A DNA stretch of 64,000 nt, from positions 11,731,060 through 11,795,059 of the forward strand of contig NC_049997.1 in NCBI RefSeq assembly GCF_000003815.2, given 5' to 3'. Under the pieces are notes generated by a model. The model did not search any database. It was not told where the DNA came from and worked only from the letters and a program-made list of their open reading frames with translations. This DNA is from Branchiostoma floridae. Its lineage: Eukaryota; Chordata; Leptocardii; Amphioxiformes; Branchiostomatidae. Both the position numbers and the translations under genes were made by a program. Below, in pieces: positions 46,201-59,500 of this stretch (position 1 is its first letter; every line of letters starts with the position of its first letter).

Positions 46201-49200
46201 TTACAAAAACCACATCTGTCATCATCATTATAAACATGATTACCGCATTTAAGAATTATATGATTTGCAATAGTTTGACATCAGGGCGGTTAGTTAGGAA
46301 ATCCAATGCAACGGACGTGGTTTTAATGCACCGTTGACCAACGATCCAGGAATAGCTAGATGAACTAAATTACTGTTAGAAAAAAGTCGTGAAATAAACA
46401 GTGAAAATAAGCTGAAATATCTACCTGTGCTACCATAGATCTCAACCACGTCACTACGTCCGTACATGCTGACGGCTGCAAGCAGGATGGTATACTTAGT
46501 GGTCGGGTCGAGCGCCGTTATGTTGAACGCAGTTAGAGTAGGGGGTATACTGCAATGTTGTACATGGCGTTTATTAATTGCTAAAAGCTGCTAATTAAAA
46601 ATCTACAACCTTAACGTTAAAATTCGATGAAGATTACACATACAGGTAATACGCCAAATAGAAATTACTCAAGCCACAGGATATGGTTTTGACCATTTCC
46701 AAAATCATATCCAGTTGCTTAAGTAATTACAGTTTGGTGCACATTTTTTCTTATTGAAAACTACATGTAATAATACAAATGAAAGTACGAGAACGAAGTG
46801 ACGACCGACACAACTTATTTTAACGCCGCCACTTGTATATAAATTGAAAATAATACATTACAAAGGACTATGAATTGTCGCACTTTGTCGTTTCATGTTA
46901 AGAATTAACAGATTCTCTCTTTATCTCTAAAATGTGAGAGGATTTCAGATATGCGGGGTAAATCGCAAAGTTATGTATTGGCTTATGACATTTAGCAACT
47001 TGGATTTCCTCAGTACAGTAATTGCGCCAAATACGACCTTGAACCTCGATATAGTGGCAATTATTCCGACCCTTGCAAGTATGACACTTAGGTTTGCGAT
47101 CTCAAGGTGTGGATCGACTCGAACGCGAATAAACCTCTGCCTTATTCACGTAGGGCTGTTTACTCACGTAAAGTGCATCCCATCCTGGCTTGCATCTTCT
47201 ATCACTTCAAGATGATAGGATACAATAACGGCGACAGGGGGCGTCCATTTCACAGACATCCAAGAAGAGGAAACCTTTTGAACTTTGAAATCAGATGGCG
47301 GATCTGTGTCTGCAAAGAGTAGATTTATAAAATGGATTTATCTTGAAAACGAAATTTGCAAGTCTTTTTCGCAGGTCGCAAATCATGCACATCTTTCTCT
47401 TGAGACAAGTTATATAGTCACGGCAAACACTGTGTCAAATTTTGATAAACAATCATATACATCACTGTTTTTCTAGTTGTTCGATCATACCTGTAATGCC
47501 CGTTGTGGTCATAGCTGTGCTCCGCGCAAATCGACTGACCGCCGTCAGGCTGAGCACGTATTGGGTGGCAGGGACTAGATCCTGGATCAAATAGCTATCG
47601 CTGCTACCGGGAAGGGTGATAGTACTTGTGGATCTTCGTTTCCGTCGTTGTCCTGTGCTGTCGATCTGGAGTTCGTATCCTATGAGCTTGGCAACTGGTG
47701 GCGTCCAAAACAGGGCTAACCTGTTGTTACGTACGTCGTCCACAAATAGATTAAATGGAGGGTCGGTCTCTGTGGGTTCAATAAAAGAATGAAAGGTCGT
47801 CTTTATAACATTACGCAGTATTTTCTATCTTTGTATGCTTGTGACAAAACCATTTTGTAGCCAATGTAAAAAAATTTACATTTCTCTAATTCAGAAATAT
47901 ATATGATAGCCTAGCGACAACGATTGATCACAGATTACATACGGAATGCATTTGATACACGAAATATGATGAAACAACATGCAAATGAGATGCACGACTA
48001 AGAGCAATAACCTGTTATTATTGTCACGTCTGCTTGTGGTCCCTGAACGAAGGTGCTGATGCAGCTTACCGCCACCACGTACTCTGTAGCAGGGACGAGG
48101 GAAGTGAAGGCAGCCGACACAGCTGACTGGGGAAGATGCCGCGAAGAAGCAACGATCATAGTTTCCTTGTCTGCCAGCCACACCCTGTAACCAAGCACCA
48201 GTGATCGAGCAGGCTTCGACCAACGAACAACAACCGACTCACGGCTAGCCAGACTGAGGCTGATGTTGATGGGAGGTGGGAGTCCTTCAGGTGCAATAAG
48301 GAAGAAACATTTTAAAAGAAATTTGAATTACAATTAACACAATATAAACTTAAAGGTTACTCAAGCAAATAGACAGCTTACGCTGTTAGGTTGGCGGCTA
48401 ACAAACAGCATATGCAACAATATGTGCTGATATATATGTATGTATACGTAGGAAAAGAGGAAGAAATATTTCCTTAAACATTATCTACTCACCAGTTATG
48501 CACTCTGTGCTGACATTCGCACTGTCATTCCACAATCCAAACGCAAAAACTGATAGAGAGTACTGCACTCCGCTGAACAAACCGGATATTGTTGCAGTAG
48601 TGTCACCGGGACTTCTAAAATGTGTCTTCGGGGATGGCTGAAAGAATCCTGTAAAAGAAATGAATTCGTCACAACGCAATTTAGAAAACTGCACGAAATG
48701 ATGATGTTGATTCCCTGCATTATCAACAATGTATGTATAATTTGTGGTGATCTGTGTGATTAGTCTCGGGAACCTCGCACCTTCTCGCCAATCTACAAAC
48801 CTCTTAGGTTCACTTCCCTGAACAAGTCGGTATCACCTTGCTAATCAGGACCTCGCATTTCTATCCCAAGATCCCATTAGCCTAATGATTTTGACCTAAA
48901 TACATATTGCTGATACGCAACGCTTCATACTTGAAAGATAACGTTACTGCCCACGTTCTAGATTTTTATTTGTAAAACATTATATGACTTTGTTTTACGT
49001 TATGCTCTTGGATTATGGATCGCAAAACTGGATTTCGGCATTTTTGTTATATTGGACTTGTATATGCCACTGCCATATTTAATTTCTTTATTTTCAGTGA
49101 AACTATTGTTAGCAGCTGCCTTCACCACTGTGCCCTGTATCTTTCCACAAACAAATATGTTCAGCGCTGAATACGGAACAACAATCTGTATCTTAAGGTG

Positions 49201-52200
49201 AGACCATGTGGCGCAGCTACAGCGTGTTCGAACTCGTGATCGAGAGGCCTCGAGTTCGAATCCTGCCGCGTCACAGATCTTGTGCCCTTGAGAAAGGCAC
49301 TTAACACGGCTTTCCTCACTTTACTCAGGTGAAAATGAAACCAAACCAAACCAAACCAAACATACCATGTGTAGGTATGTAGATTATGTCGTATCCTTTG
49401 ACGTCAGGGACTGGCTCGATCCAAGTGATAGATATTGAAGTAGTTGTGGTAAATGTACACGAGAGCTGTGAAACCGGACCAAAGCCTGTGGGTGAAAGTT
49501 TTAATGAATCATTCTTGGTGATATGACGTCAGTATCAATGTATTATATTTGTGTAATCACTATAAAAAAATACCACAGAGCGATTAAGTTAATATTCTAC
49601 ATGTCGTACATCCTTTTGGTAGGCTTACTGTTATCTTATTCTTTCATAACTTATCATTCTATTTTGGAGGGCTATTAGAGCAAAGCCAGAGGGATCTATT
49701 CAAAATATGTGCTTTTGGCTGCAAAAAATAACCATCTTAGTGATTGTAATGAAGCCATGATATACAAATGATAAGTTTCCATTAATTGCTTGGTAATGAA
49801 AAACCTCCTACCGGTACAAGTAAAGCGATCCACACGTAGACTGTAGCCAGGTGCGCAGTAGCAGTTGAAGCTCCCGATGGTGTTGTTGCAGAACTGACCA
49901 CAACCTCCGTTTGCGGTGTTACATTCATTAAAGTCTGAGGAAAGAAATGCATAGTAGTTTGCTGTAACACGAACATTCAGTCGATCCAATGGATAGGCAC
50001 GGTATCAGAAACTTTTTTTTATCTGCAGTAATGCGTTGATTAAGGTTAGAGATAGAGGTAATAAGATACGCAGCTAAGCAGTTACTCAAGCAGCTGGGTA
50101 TGATTTTGGAAACAATCAAACAATTTGGAATCAATCTAGTTGCATCCACTACCCTTGGTCAGTTAAACTGGTAGAGAGCAGGTTTTATACGCTACGAATT
50201 TATAAGCATGCAAAAGAGATGAAGACAAATTTGAAACAAGTAGAAAACAAAGGTGAGACAGAAAGTCTGATTGGCCTATCAAAATTTGTATTCTTCTACT
50301 TTGCATATCAACTCATTTGACAGTAAATCTTACTTTTGTTTTCTATTGGACTGTGAAATTGGTCTTAATCTACTTTGCATATCAATTCAAAGGAAGGGTA
50401 TAAAGCATCTCTTCAGCCAGCTTTTCTCAGTGTTACCGACGAAAGGTAGTGAATGCTACCTGAAACGTCTAACCGTTTCCAAAATCATATTCATTTGCTT
50501 CATAATCATATCTACAGTAATAATACTGTAGAAAAATGTACGTCGCGTCCGTATTCGTAGCTCCAATAAATCGGCATAGATAAAACAAAACTTTTTGTTC
50601 TATGCTATCGATAGTAAGGCCACAGCAAGTACATTTTATGGATGACATAAGCGCGCGCATTAATTTTCGCCTGATTTCAGGGGGAAAAATAATTTTTTTT
50701 TCTTCGGAGATGGTCAACATGACGAGAAAGTACCAAAATGGGCAAATATGTTGTGTTGTAGGCCAATGATTGTACTTGTAGAAGTGACACGCACTAGCCA
50801 GGTAGCCATAACTGCATTTATAGAAGTGAAACTTGTTAGATAGATATAAAGGTGGCACCAATATGGAAGCCATGAGTGTAGCTGCCACGTTGGTAAGTGA
50901 TACCAGTCTACCACACTAGTGTCACCTTTACTACACACGTCTTTAATACAGGAATGAATGCCTTATTGGCTGTGATACCATGTTTCTTGTTTTTTTTACA
51001 ATGTTTATTGCGTATATTTGGAAAATTTAGCCATCTTGTTTTTTTACCCATCTTGTTTTTTTGGCCCTATCTCACTATTTTTTTAGTCTGCAGAGGATGT
51101 CATCCATAAATTTACTTGCTGTGGCCTAATGAAAGTCTGCTTACCAGAACAGGCAAACCCGTCAACATCTAGCATATAGCCTGTGTTACAGAAGCACTCA
51201 AAACTACCGATGGTGTTGTCACAAACATGAGAACATCCGCCATTTGCTGTGTTGCATTCGTTTATATCTGTGTAGAAAAGAGAAGAAAGTCAGAATTGCA
51301 TTGTATGTAGCAATACTCGTATCATCGAAAATCCTCAAATATATCAAATGATTGCAGAGAAGAAAACACCGGATTCCTTAACCCTTGTCCTGCTGGCAAC
51401 TTTTTACCCAAATACCCTCCCTGTTTTGGGCTACTTTTTGCATACAATGCATCAAGCAATGCACCCGACAAATGTTTATTCTTAAAATCAATTTCAAAGA
51501 TTTGGAAATCCCACTGTCTCTTATCCCTGAGCCAATGGAAAATGTCACACTTATATTAATGTTAATTTCCATTTCAACCAACTACTTGCACCTACAGCCA
51601 CGTGGTCACATGATCCGTCACTCTTTTTGCATTACAGAGAGAGATGGGCACCGGCTGGTCCGAGGAAAGCACAGTAGCAAGCAAATTGTGTTACAACTCG
51701 ACATCATAATAATACAGAGGTATACATACCGTCACATGCAAAACCGTCGACATTCAATGCGTATCCCGTACCGCAGATGCACTGAAAGCTCCCGATGGTG
51801 TTGCTACAATTCTGCCCGCAGCCTCCATTTGCTACGGAGCATTCATTAATATCTGAAAAAAATGTAGTAAAAAAAGTCATCTAGCATATCAATTGTCTGT
51901 GTTTTGTATTTAGCCTCCTATTTTGCATACGATAAAACCACAAAGTACGGATTCAAGAAATATGAATAACTTGAAATATGGGCAAGACAAGAAGGGTTTA
52001 TCGAAATTTCAATGTACGACCACATCTTATGGTGTAGACAAGAGGTTATATCGAAACCATATAAGCTACTTGTTTTTCAACTAGTTAAAAGACGTTCCTA
52101 CCGTCACAAGAAACTCCATCAACATTTAAGGTGTAGCCGATTCCACATGAACACTGGAAACTCCCAAAATAGTTTGTACAAGTCTGCAAACAACCACCAT

Positions 52201-55200
52201 TAGCAGCGGAGCATTCGTTCACGTCTGCAAAATTTAACAAAAGAAAGGGAGGTTGATAAATAGATAAATTCACACCTAAAACTAGACCTATTCAACGCTG
52301 GGTTGTGAAGAATCCATTGCGCTGTTGTAGCATGCAAACCATGTAATTCACCTTTCTCACGCGGCGGCCATGATAAATCGAAAACGAGGTCAACGAGGCA
52401 AACAAAAGACTGTCCATCATAATTAGCAGTTCAACCAATGATAGCCTGGCAATTAGGAAATCGACCTATAAGAGAATGGCTGCATGTCCGTCAAATATTT
52501 GAATTATTATGTTTTTATTTTGCATCTCTTAAGGGACTATTGGACCAGTCTACGCTACTCTAAATTGCTTCTAAAAAATCTTTCGGTGCATAACACTAGT
52601 TATAATATTTATCATTTGATCCTATATTGTGAACATTTTTGTGATTTGGGGGAAAACTGATTTAAGAAATACGTTTTGTCTGTTTGCCTAATTGACCTCG
52701 TTTTAGATCTATCATGGCCGCCGTGTGAGAAAGGTGCGTACATATAACATTGACTTGTTCTGCCAGTTCATTGTAGTAATGCTAAAAAAAAGAAGAAAAA
52801 AAATGGAAGTCACCCCAAAAGTCTGAAAATATATCAGCATCTTATCCTCGAGTTGTACAGATAGCTGTTTTGAATATTTTAACTAAATATCGAACCTTCA
52901 TAAAAATAGAGAATCCCATGTTCTATTGTAAATACCTTTGCATCCATTTTTAAAACTTTGAGAATAATGCACAATGTAGAAAGAGATTTTCTAACCATGA
53001 CATGCCAATCCATCTGCATTTAGTTTGTAACCGGTCATACAAGAACACTGGAAACTCCCGATGCTGTTTGTACAGGTCTGCCCACAGCCACCGTTTGCAG
53101 AGGCACATTCATCCACGTCTGTGTTATAAAACATAACATAACATATGCAGTGAAACTAAGGTAAATACATCATGTGTGACACTAATTAATATTGGCATCA
53201 TAACGACAATAACAGTTTAACCTGCAGTTGGTTCTTTTCTTATCCTGGTCCAAGTGTATTTTTCATTTTCATTTAGAGTAAGATATGTAGTTTGTCATTT
53301 TGGAGTACACCATGCCATGTCTAAAGTTCGTAATTTTAAGTATATAAACTGCTATAAACGCCAAAGAGAAAATGTACTTCCGATAATACTTAAAACATAC
53401 TATTCAATGTATGTATACAATAAAGATGTCTTTACAAACCACCATGATGTTCAGGTGCCCGCAAATTTGGAATAGTTTGAGTCAAACCTTATATCTTTGC
53501 CAATCATTACCCAACTTCAAGAACCTGTTAAAAAGTCATTATTAGACAATCATACATTTATCTAATCTCCTAATCATAGTTTTTCTATTTCTACATTTTG
53601 CTTGCTTTTTTAGTTGTTACATTTCTTATGATGTTATCTTCCATTTTTCTACCGATGTATGCCTACGTAGTTATCAATTATTGAACTATTATACTTTCCT
53701 TCCATTTTGGTAATTGGTATAATACTCTGGGTTATATTATTGTTTAATGTATAATTTTCAGATCTATTCAATCCTTATTAGCTTATGAATTGTTAAATTA
53801 TATTATAATTTGTTACTTTCGGGGGAAGAGCAAGTATAAGCCACGAGGCTTTTTCCCCCCCTGTACGTTCTTTCATCCTTTAATTTGTTTTATGTTGTTT
53901 TATTTTAGAATTGTGCAAAATAAATAAAATAAGATAAAAAAGTACCAGAAATAAACCTAGTTGTCGTGAAGAACCATCGCTACCTACCGTCACACGAAAA
54001 CCCGTCTGCGTTCAGGCTGTAGCCAACATCGCACGAACATTGGAAACTCGGGATAAGATTAGTGCAGGTCTGATCACACCCGCCATTTCCAGACGTACAT
54101 TCGTCAATATCTGCATTTGTAAACAAAAATATCATCACACGCTCTATTGTATTGTTTACAACTTCATTAAAGCTGAATATATGTTACAGTCCCTTCATCT
54201 CACTGCCTGGACCAGGCTGCTTCAGGAACAATGATGTCGAAGTGTGTGTTTTTTTTTTCATCTAAAACAACCTCCGAAACAACCTCCAAATAAAAACTTG
54301 GCAAAGACAAACGGATGAGTAGCAATAAAGGCAAATACAAAATCGGGTTAAATGATCTAATAATGATATTTGTACCAATGGCGTAGTTACGAATCCTAAA
54401 GTTTGTGAACAAAAATTAATTGCCCAAAGGCATCATGAGAATACTTACCATCACAATTGAACTCATCGCTGTTAAGGGTATAGCCATTCTGGCACGAGCA
54501 ATGGAAACTTCCAATGACATTGGTACATATCTGCTGACAGCCAGCATTTGCAGTAGAACATTCGTCAACGTCTGCAAAAAAAAAATACTTAAAAAATAAC
54601 TAGATAATAATTTTAATCTAACATAGTTCTATACCAAGGCTGAAGCAAACTCGTAGTTGAGCTTCTGTTTTCAATGAATTGGTGCCTGGTGCTCAAGTCC
54701 CGGGGTAAGGATATCCCTGTCTGGGCTGCACCCCGGACGTGAACAGTGGTCCCGCTTTCGAGCAGATGCCTAGTAACCCCTCCCACATACCCTGGTACGC
54801 TACATGTATGCATACAGAAACAGCAATGCAACTTTTGTATGAGCCACAAGGCCCTACAGACCCTGAACGATCAGTGAAAGTCGTGGAATTCTGTCTTTTA
54901 CTGTGACGAAAATAAAACTTGTGTACCGTTGCAGAAAAATCCGTTGACGTTTAAACTGTAGCCGGTCCCGCAGGAACAGACGAAACTGCCCATGTTGTTA
55001 GTACAAGTCTGATCACAGCCACCGTTTGCAGTGAAGCATTCGTCATTATCTGTAAACAAAGTTTTATCAACTTGGAAAATATGAATAGTGCACGATCATT
55101 AAATAGCTCCCTTAGATAGTAGAAATTTATGAATGAAGCTCGTTTGAATAAGGATATGCTCACCGTCGCAAGCAAGACCATCATCATTTAAATCGTAGCC

Positions 55201-56422
55201 AATCGCACAGGAGCACTGGAAGCCTCCAATGGTGTTGTGACAATTCTGTTGACATCCACCGTTTCCCAAGTTGCATTCATTGATGTCTGGAAAGATGCGA
55301 GATTACGATTTGGTAGCACTCTTTAAACTCTAAATATATATCTATTTGCGAGGCAAAGCTTTTTGGTTCAAACTCTGAGAGCTACCCTAGCAGATACGGA
55401 TCAACATAGACAATGTGTTTGGCGAGATATACAACCTTTTATTCTGGCGCTCCAGAAACAATAGAAACAGCACATTGGAGGCATTAGGGCGAGACCGGAA
55501 TTGCCAGACAAGCTCTACATGTGCCCTATAAAAGTATTTTTCCCAACGATGATTAGAGAAGAGCGGCCATTCACACGTCCATGCGTATCTGATTCTAGCG
55601 ACAGACTGGAGGAATGAACACCGCGCACGTGGGACCACCCGTCAAGATGGCAGACAGGGAACTTTGTTGCCATGGTAACTGTCGCGACATCGTGCATCTT
55701 GGAATCAACTGCCCATAGTTGCCCAAAAACCTTTTGTCTAATAGTATAAAAGTTTTGAGGTTACGTCTTGGATGTGAGTTTCCTTTAGGTAAAAAAAAGG
55801 TTTCTAGTCTGCAGCTGAAGCTGTACTGTAAGCTCCAAGTAAGCATCTACAAAAAGCGAGGAAGAACTTGACAAGGAGATCATTCCAACCTGAAGACCCC
55901 CATGTTTAAAATATGACGTACATGCTGCGTTAGCGCTGTAATTAATCAATGCAGCTACAAAGCATATGATGCCTTGGACAAGTACGATATTGTTGTAAAG
56001 TTTGAGCATTGTTCTAACGCAAAGAAAACACCATGGATTTCGGTCGACCACGCCGACCTTCGTTGGTCAAACTTAAAAACTATATATGAGTTCTAACAAC
56101 ACTAGTGAATTATTATCATGTGTATGTGCAAGTACGATACTATTTGCATGCAAACATTGGCTTACCATCACAAGTAAAGCCGTCTACGTTCAAGTTGTGC
56201 CCAGCTCCACAGGAACAATAAAATGAGCCGGCGGTGTTGGTACAAGCATGGTCACAACCACCATTTGCTGCTAAGCATTCATCAATGTCTGCATTAATTT
56301 AAAAGTAGAGAGAAAAAATAAAATAAGTCCAGTCATATTTATGAAACGTGTCACTATCGCGACAATCACAATCGTGTACAGAATCTCCACACACACACAC
56401 ACACGTACACGTACACGTACAC

Positions 56423-56519
<97 letters not shown>

Positions 56520-59500
56520 GCACAAAAGCACTTACATACACACACACACATACATACATACACATACACATACACACACACTCGCGCACTTGCTAACAAT
56601 ACCACCTTGACGGAGGTGGAAATGGTTAATAATTATAGATTACCATATCATAATCGATTGTTAGTGTATAACCTACCACTGCAGGAGGGGGCGTTTCTGC
56701 TCCAAGACCGATCTGCCTGGCAGGTGGAACTGGAATATCCGATCAGATCATATCCTACGTCACACGTGAAGAGCACCATGTCCATGTAGAAGTTGGTGCC
56801 ACTCAAACCACCATTTGTAGGAGGTAGTAACATTGGACACTGTATACCTAATATTACAAAACATAAATAAACATGTTGGGATTGTGTTAATTAATTACTT
56901 GATTGCTCAAATGGCAATATCTACCTTTGGTGTTATGTGACATATAGGTAAGTGCTTTTAGAGAGGGCCGTTCTACATTTAATTCTTTTGTAAGCAATTT
57001 TAGCACAGTGAATATTCCCCATCACTATATAGAATTTTTCAGTATTGATTTTGGCCTAATGAAGCAATAGTATAAAGTTAATTTTTTTCAGTACGACATT
57101 CTTATGCTGCGCGATTTTTGCGTAATTTTCTCTTAATTTTATGTTTATTTTGTTTAATATCTAAGAAACTATTTAACCCAGTGTTTCTGAGAAAACCTGA
57201 GATATGCCTGAAACTATGTAATATCAACTAATAAGCTATTACATAAACTTACGTATGCATGTTGGGGCAATTCCAGTCCATGTGCGATCTGCTTGGCAAG
57301 TCAAACTGACACTTCCAATCATCTCATATCCAGAATTGCACGTGAACTCCACCACGTCTTGGTAGAAATTGAAACCAGTCATGTCACCGTTCGCAGGGGC
57401 TGTCAGCAACGGGCACTGCACGCCTAGTAAGGGAAGGGATGTAGCATTTGCGCTTCAGTAGAACTATCTTCATGAAATAATACATTGTACGACAGCATTT
57501 TTAAGTTTATGTTGATAACAACATAGACTTAATTATGATGAAATTAGTCAAAACCCAAACGAGGTTATTACCCACGAAAGTAAATTACCCTTTTAACTTT
57601 CCAACACCTACAAATATTACTAAAATCCATCCAGAGGTTCTGCTGAACACACATATCCGAAAGCACAAAAACACACACATGTACAGTAACGCACACTCAC
57701 ACAGACACACGTACAGTAACGCACACTCACACAAACACGTACAGTAACGCACACTCACACACACACACGTACAGTAACGCACACTCACACACACACGTAC
57801 AGTAACGCACACTCACACACACACACGTACAGTAACGCACACTCACACACACACGTACAGTAACGCACACTAGCTCAAAATAGTATCTGACTGTTTATAC
57901 AGGGGCAAAATTTATACTTAGTAAAGAGAACTGTTTATCTTACGTCTACAGGTTGGTGCAGTCCCAGTCCACATGCGGTCAGCCTGGCAGGTCAAGCTAG
58001 CGGTCCCGACCATCTCGTATCCAGTATCACACGTGAACAGCAGCACGTCTTGGTAGAAGTTGTTGCCAGTCATTGCACCGTTTTCAGGAGCAGTCAGCGA
58101 TGGACACTGCACGCCTAGTAAAGCAATTTTTCAATAGAAATATCTCCTTATATCTGTAGTAGAATCGGACATTTTGGTCCCGGTCGTTTCCGGAAACATT
58201 ATCCAGGGGTGCCTAAGCATTTGCACGAACCTTATGAGATTCGTACGAATCTTATCTGATACACACGAATTACTATGCGAAATCGCACGAACCTTATGAA
58301 AATCTCACGAATCACTATGTGATTTGCTCGAACCTTAAGTAATTTGCACCGCGAACATTTTTCTATCATGGTATTAGACTGCAGTCTATGGTGTGACCGT
58401 GAAATTAAAACCACCGCGAAAAGTCATTTTTCTATCATGGTATTAGACTGCAGTCTATGGTGTGACCGTGAAATTAAAACCACCGCGAAAAGTCATTTTT
58501 CCCGCTGCCGTGAAATTAAATCCCCGCGAACTTAAATGCATTCACAGTAATCGGATGATTTCGCATAAGGTACGTGCAAATCACATAAGGTTCATGTGTG
58601 TCACATAGTGATTCGAGCGAATCACATAAGGTTCGTACGTGTTCGCATAGTGATTCGTGTGATTTTCATAAGGTTCGTGCGTTTTCGCATAGTGATTCGT
58701 GCGTATCACATAATATTCGTACGAATCTCATAAGGTTCATGTAAATGCTTAGGCACCCCTGTTATCTAATTTTGTCTCCTTTTCTTCTTTATTCCTTACG
58801 GGCATGTGTGCCTTTTACACTAGTCAAATAAACCAGAAATGTACTCTACCATGCATTGGCAGATGGAACCGTACTTAATTTCCATTTGGTTCATGTGATA
58901 TAGGCTTGGGGTCATTTCAACTTGCGACGCGAATACTTTTTGTGCTAAGCAGTTTGTTTTATGTAAGAAAAAAGTTTCGTTTTTTACTGTATATACTCTG
59001 CCAGGGCTATCTACAGCTTAACGTTTTTTTGGCCTGCTCGTTGCCAAGGAGCCAATGTTTATCTATTCATTCATTTTTGTGATTTTTACCCAGGATTGCC
59101 AAACCCAGTTCTACTGTCATTGCTTTGAAGTGGGGCCATGTATTACTAAAACTAGTTCTTATAAAAATACAGCCATATGCAAAATTAATTCTAATTGTTC
59201 AATTTCGTTCTTAAATTTGTCATTTCAAGCTTCCAAATACATATTCTAATATTTTCATGTCAAAAAGTTCATCTTTCTATAGATAGGACGAAATGTTTGT
59301 CGGTCTTGGCAAATGGAATGAGGGACTGGTCCTGCATGGTGACAGGCCTGGAACTTATTTATTATTGTCTCAGCGATATTGGATGCTATAACCTACGTGT
59401 ACAGGTTGGAGCGATCCCATCCCACGTGCGGTCAGCTTGGCAGGTCAAGCTGGCGGTCCCCACACGGTCGTACCCTGAGTTACAGGTGAACCGTGCTATG

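Noticed and set aside
56271-56610. His/Thr and Cys/Val repeat peptides on both strands
   Set aside because: Translations of an (AC)n microsatellite.
57660-57872. Regularly spaced repeats reminiscent of a CRISPR array
   Set aside because: Spacers are only CA-rich filler of variable length, the setting is a eukaryotic intron, and no cas genes exist; it is a minisatellite.
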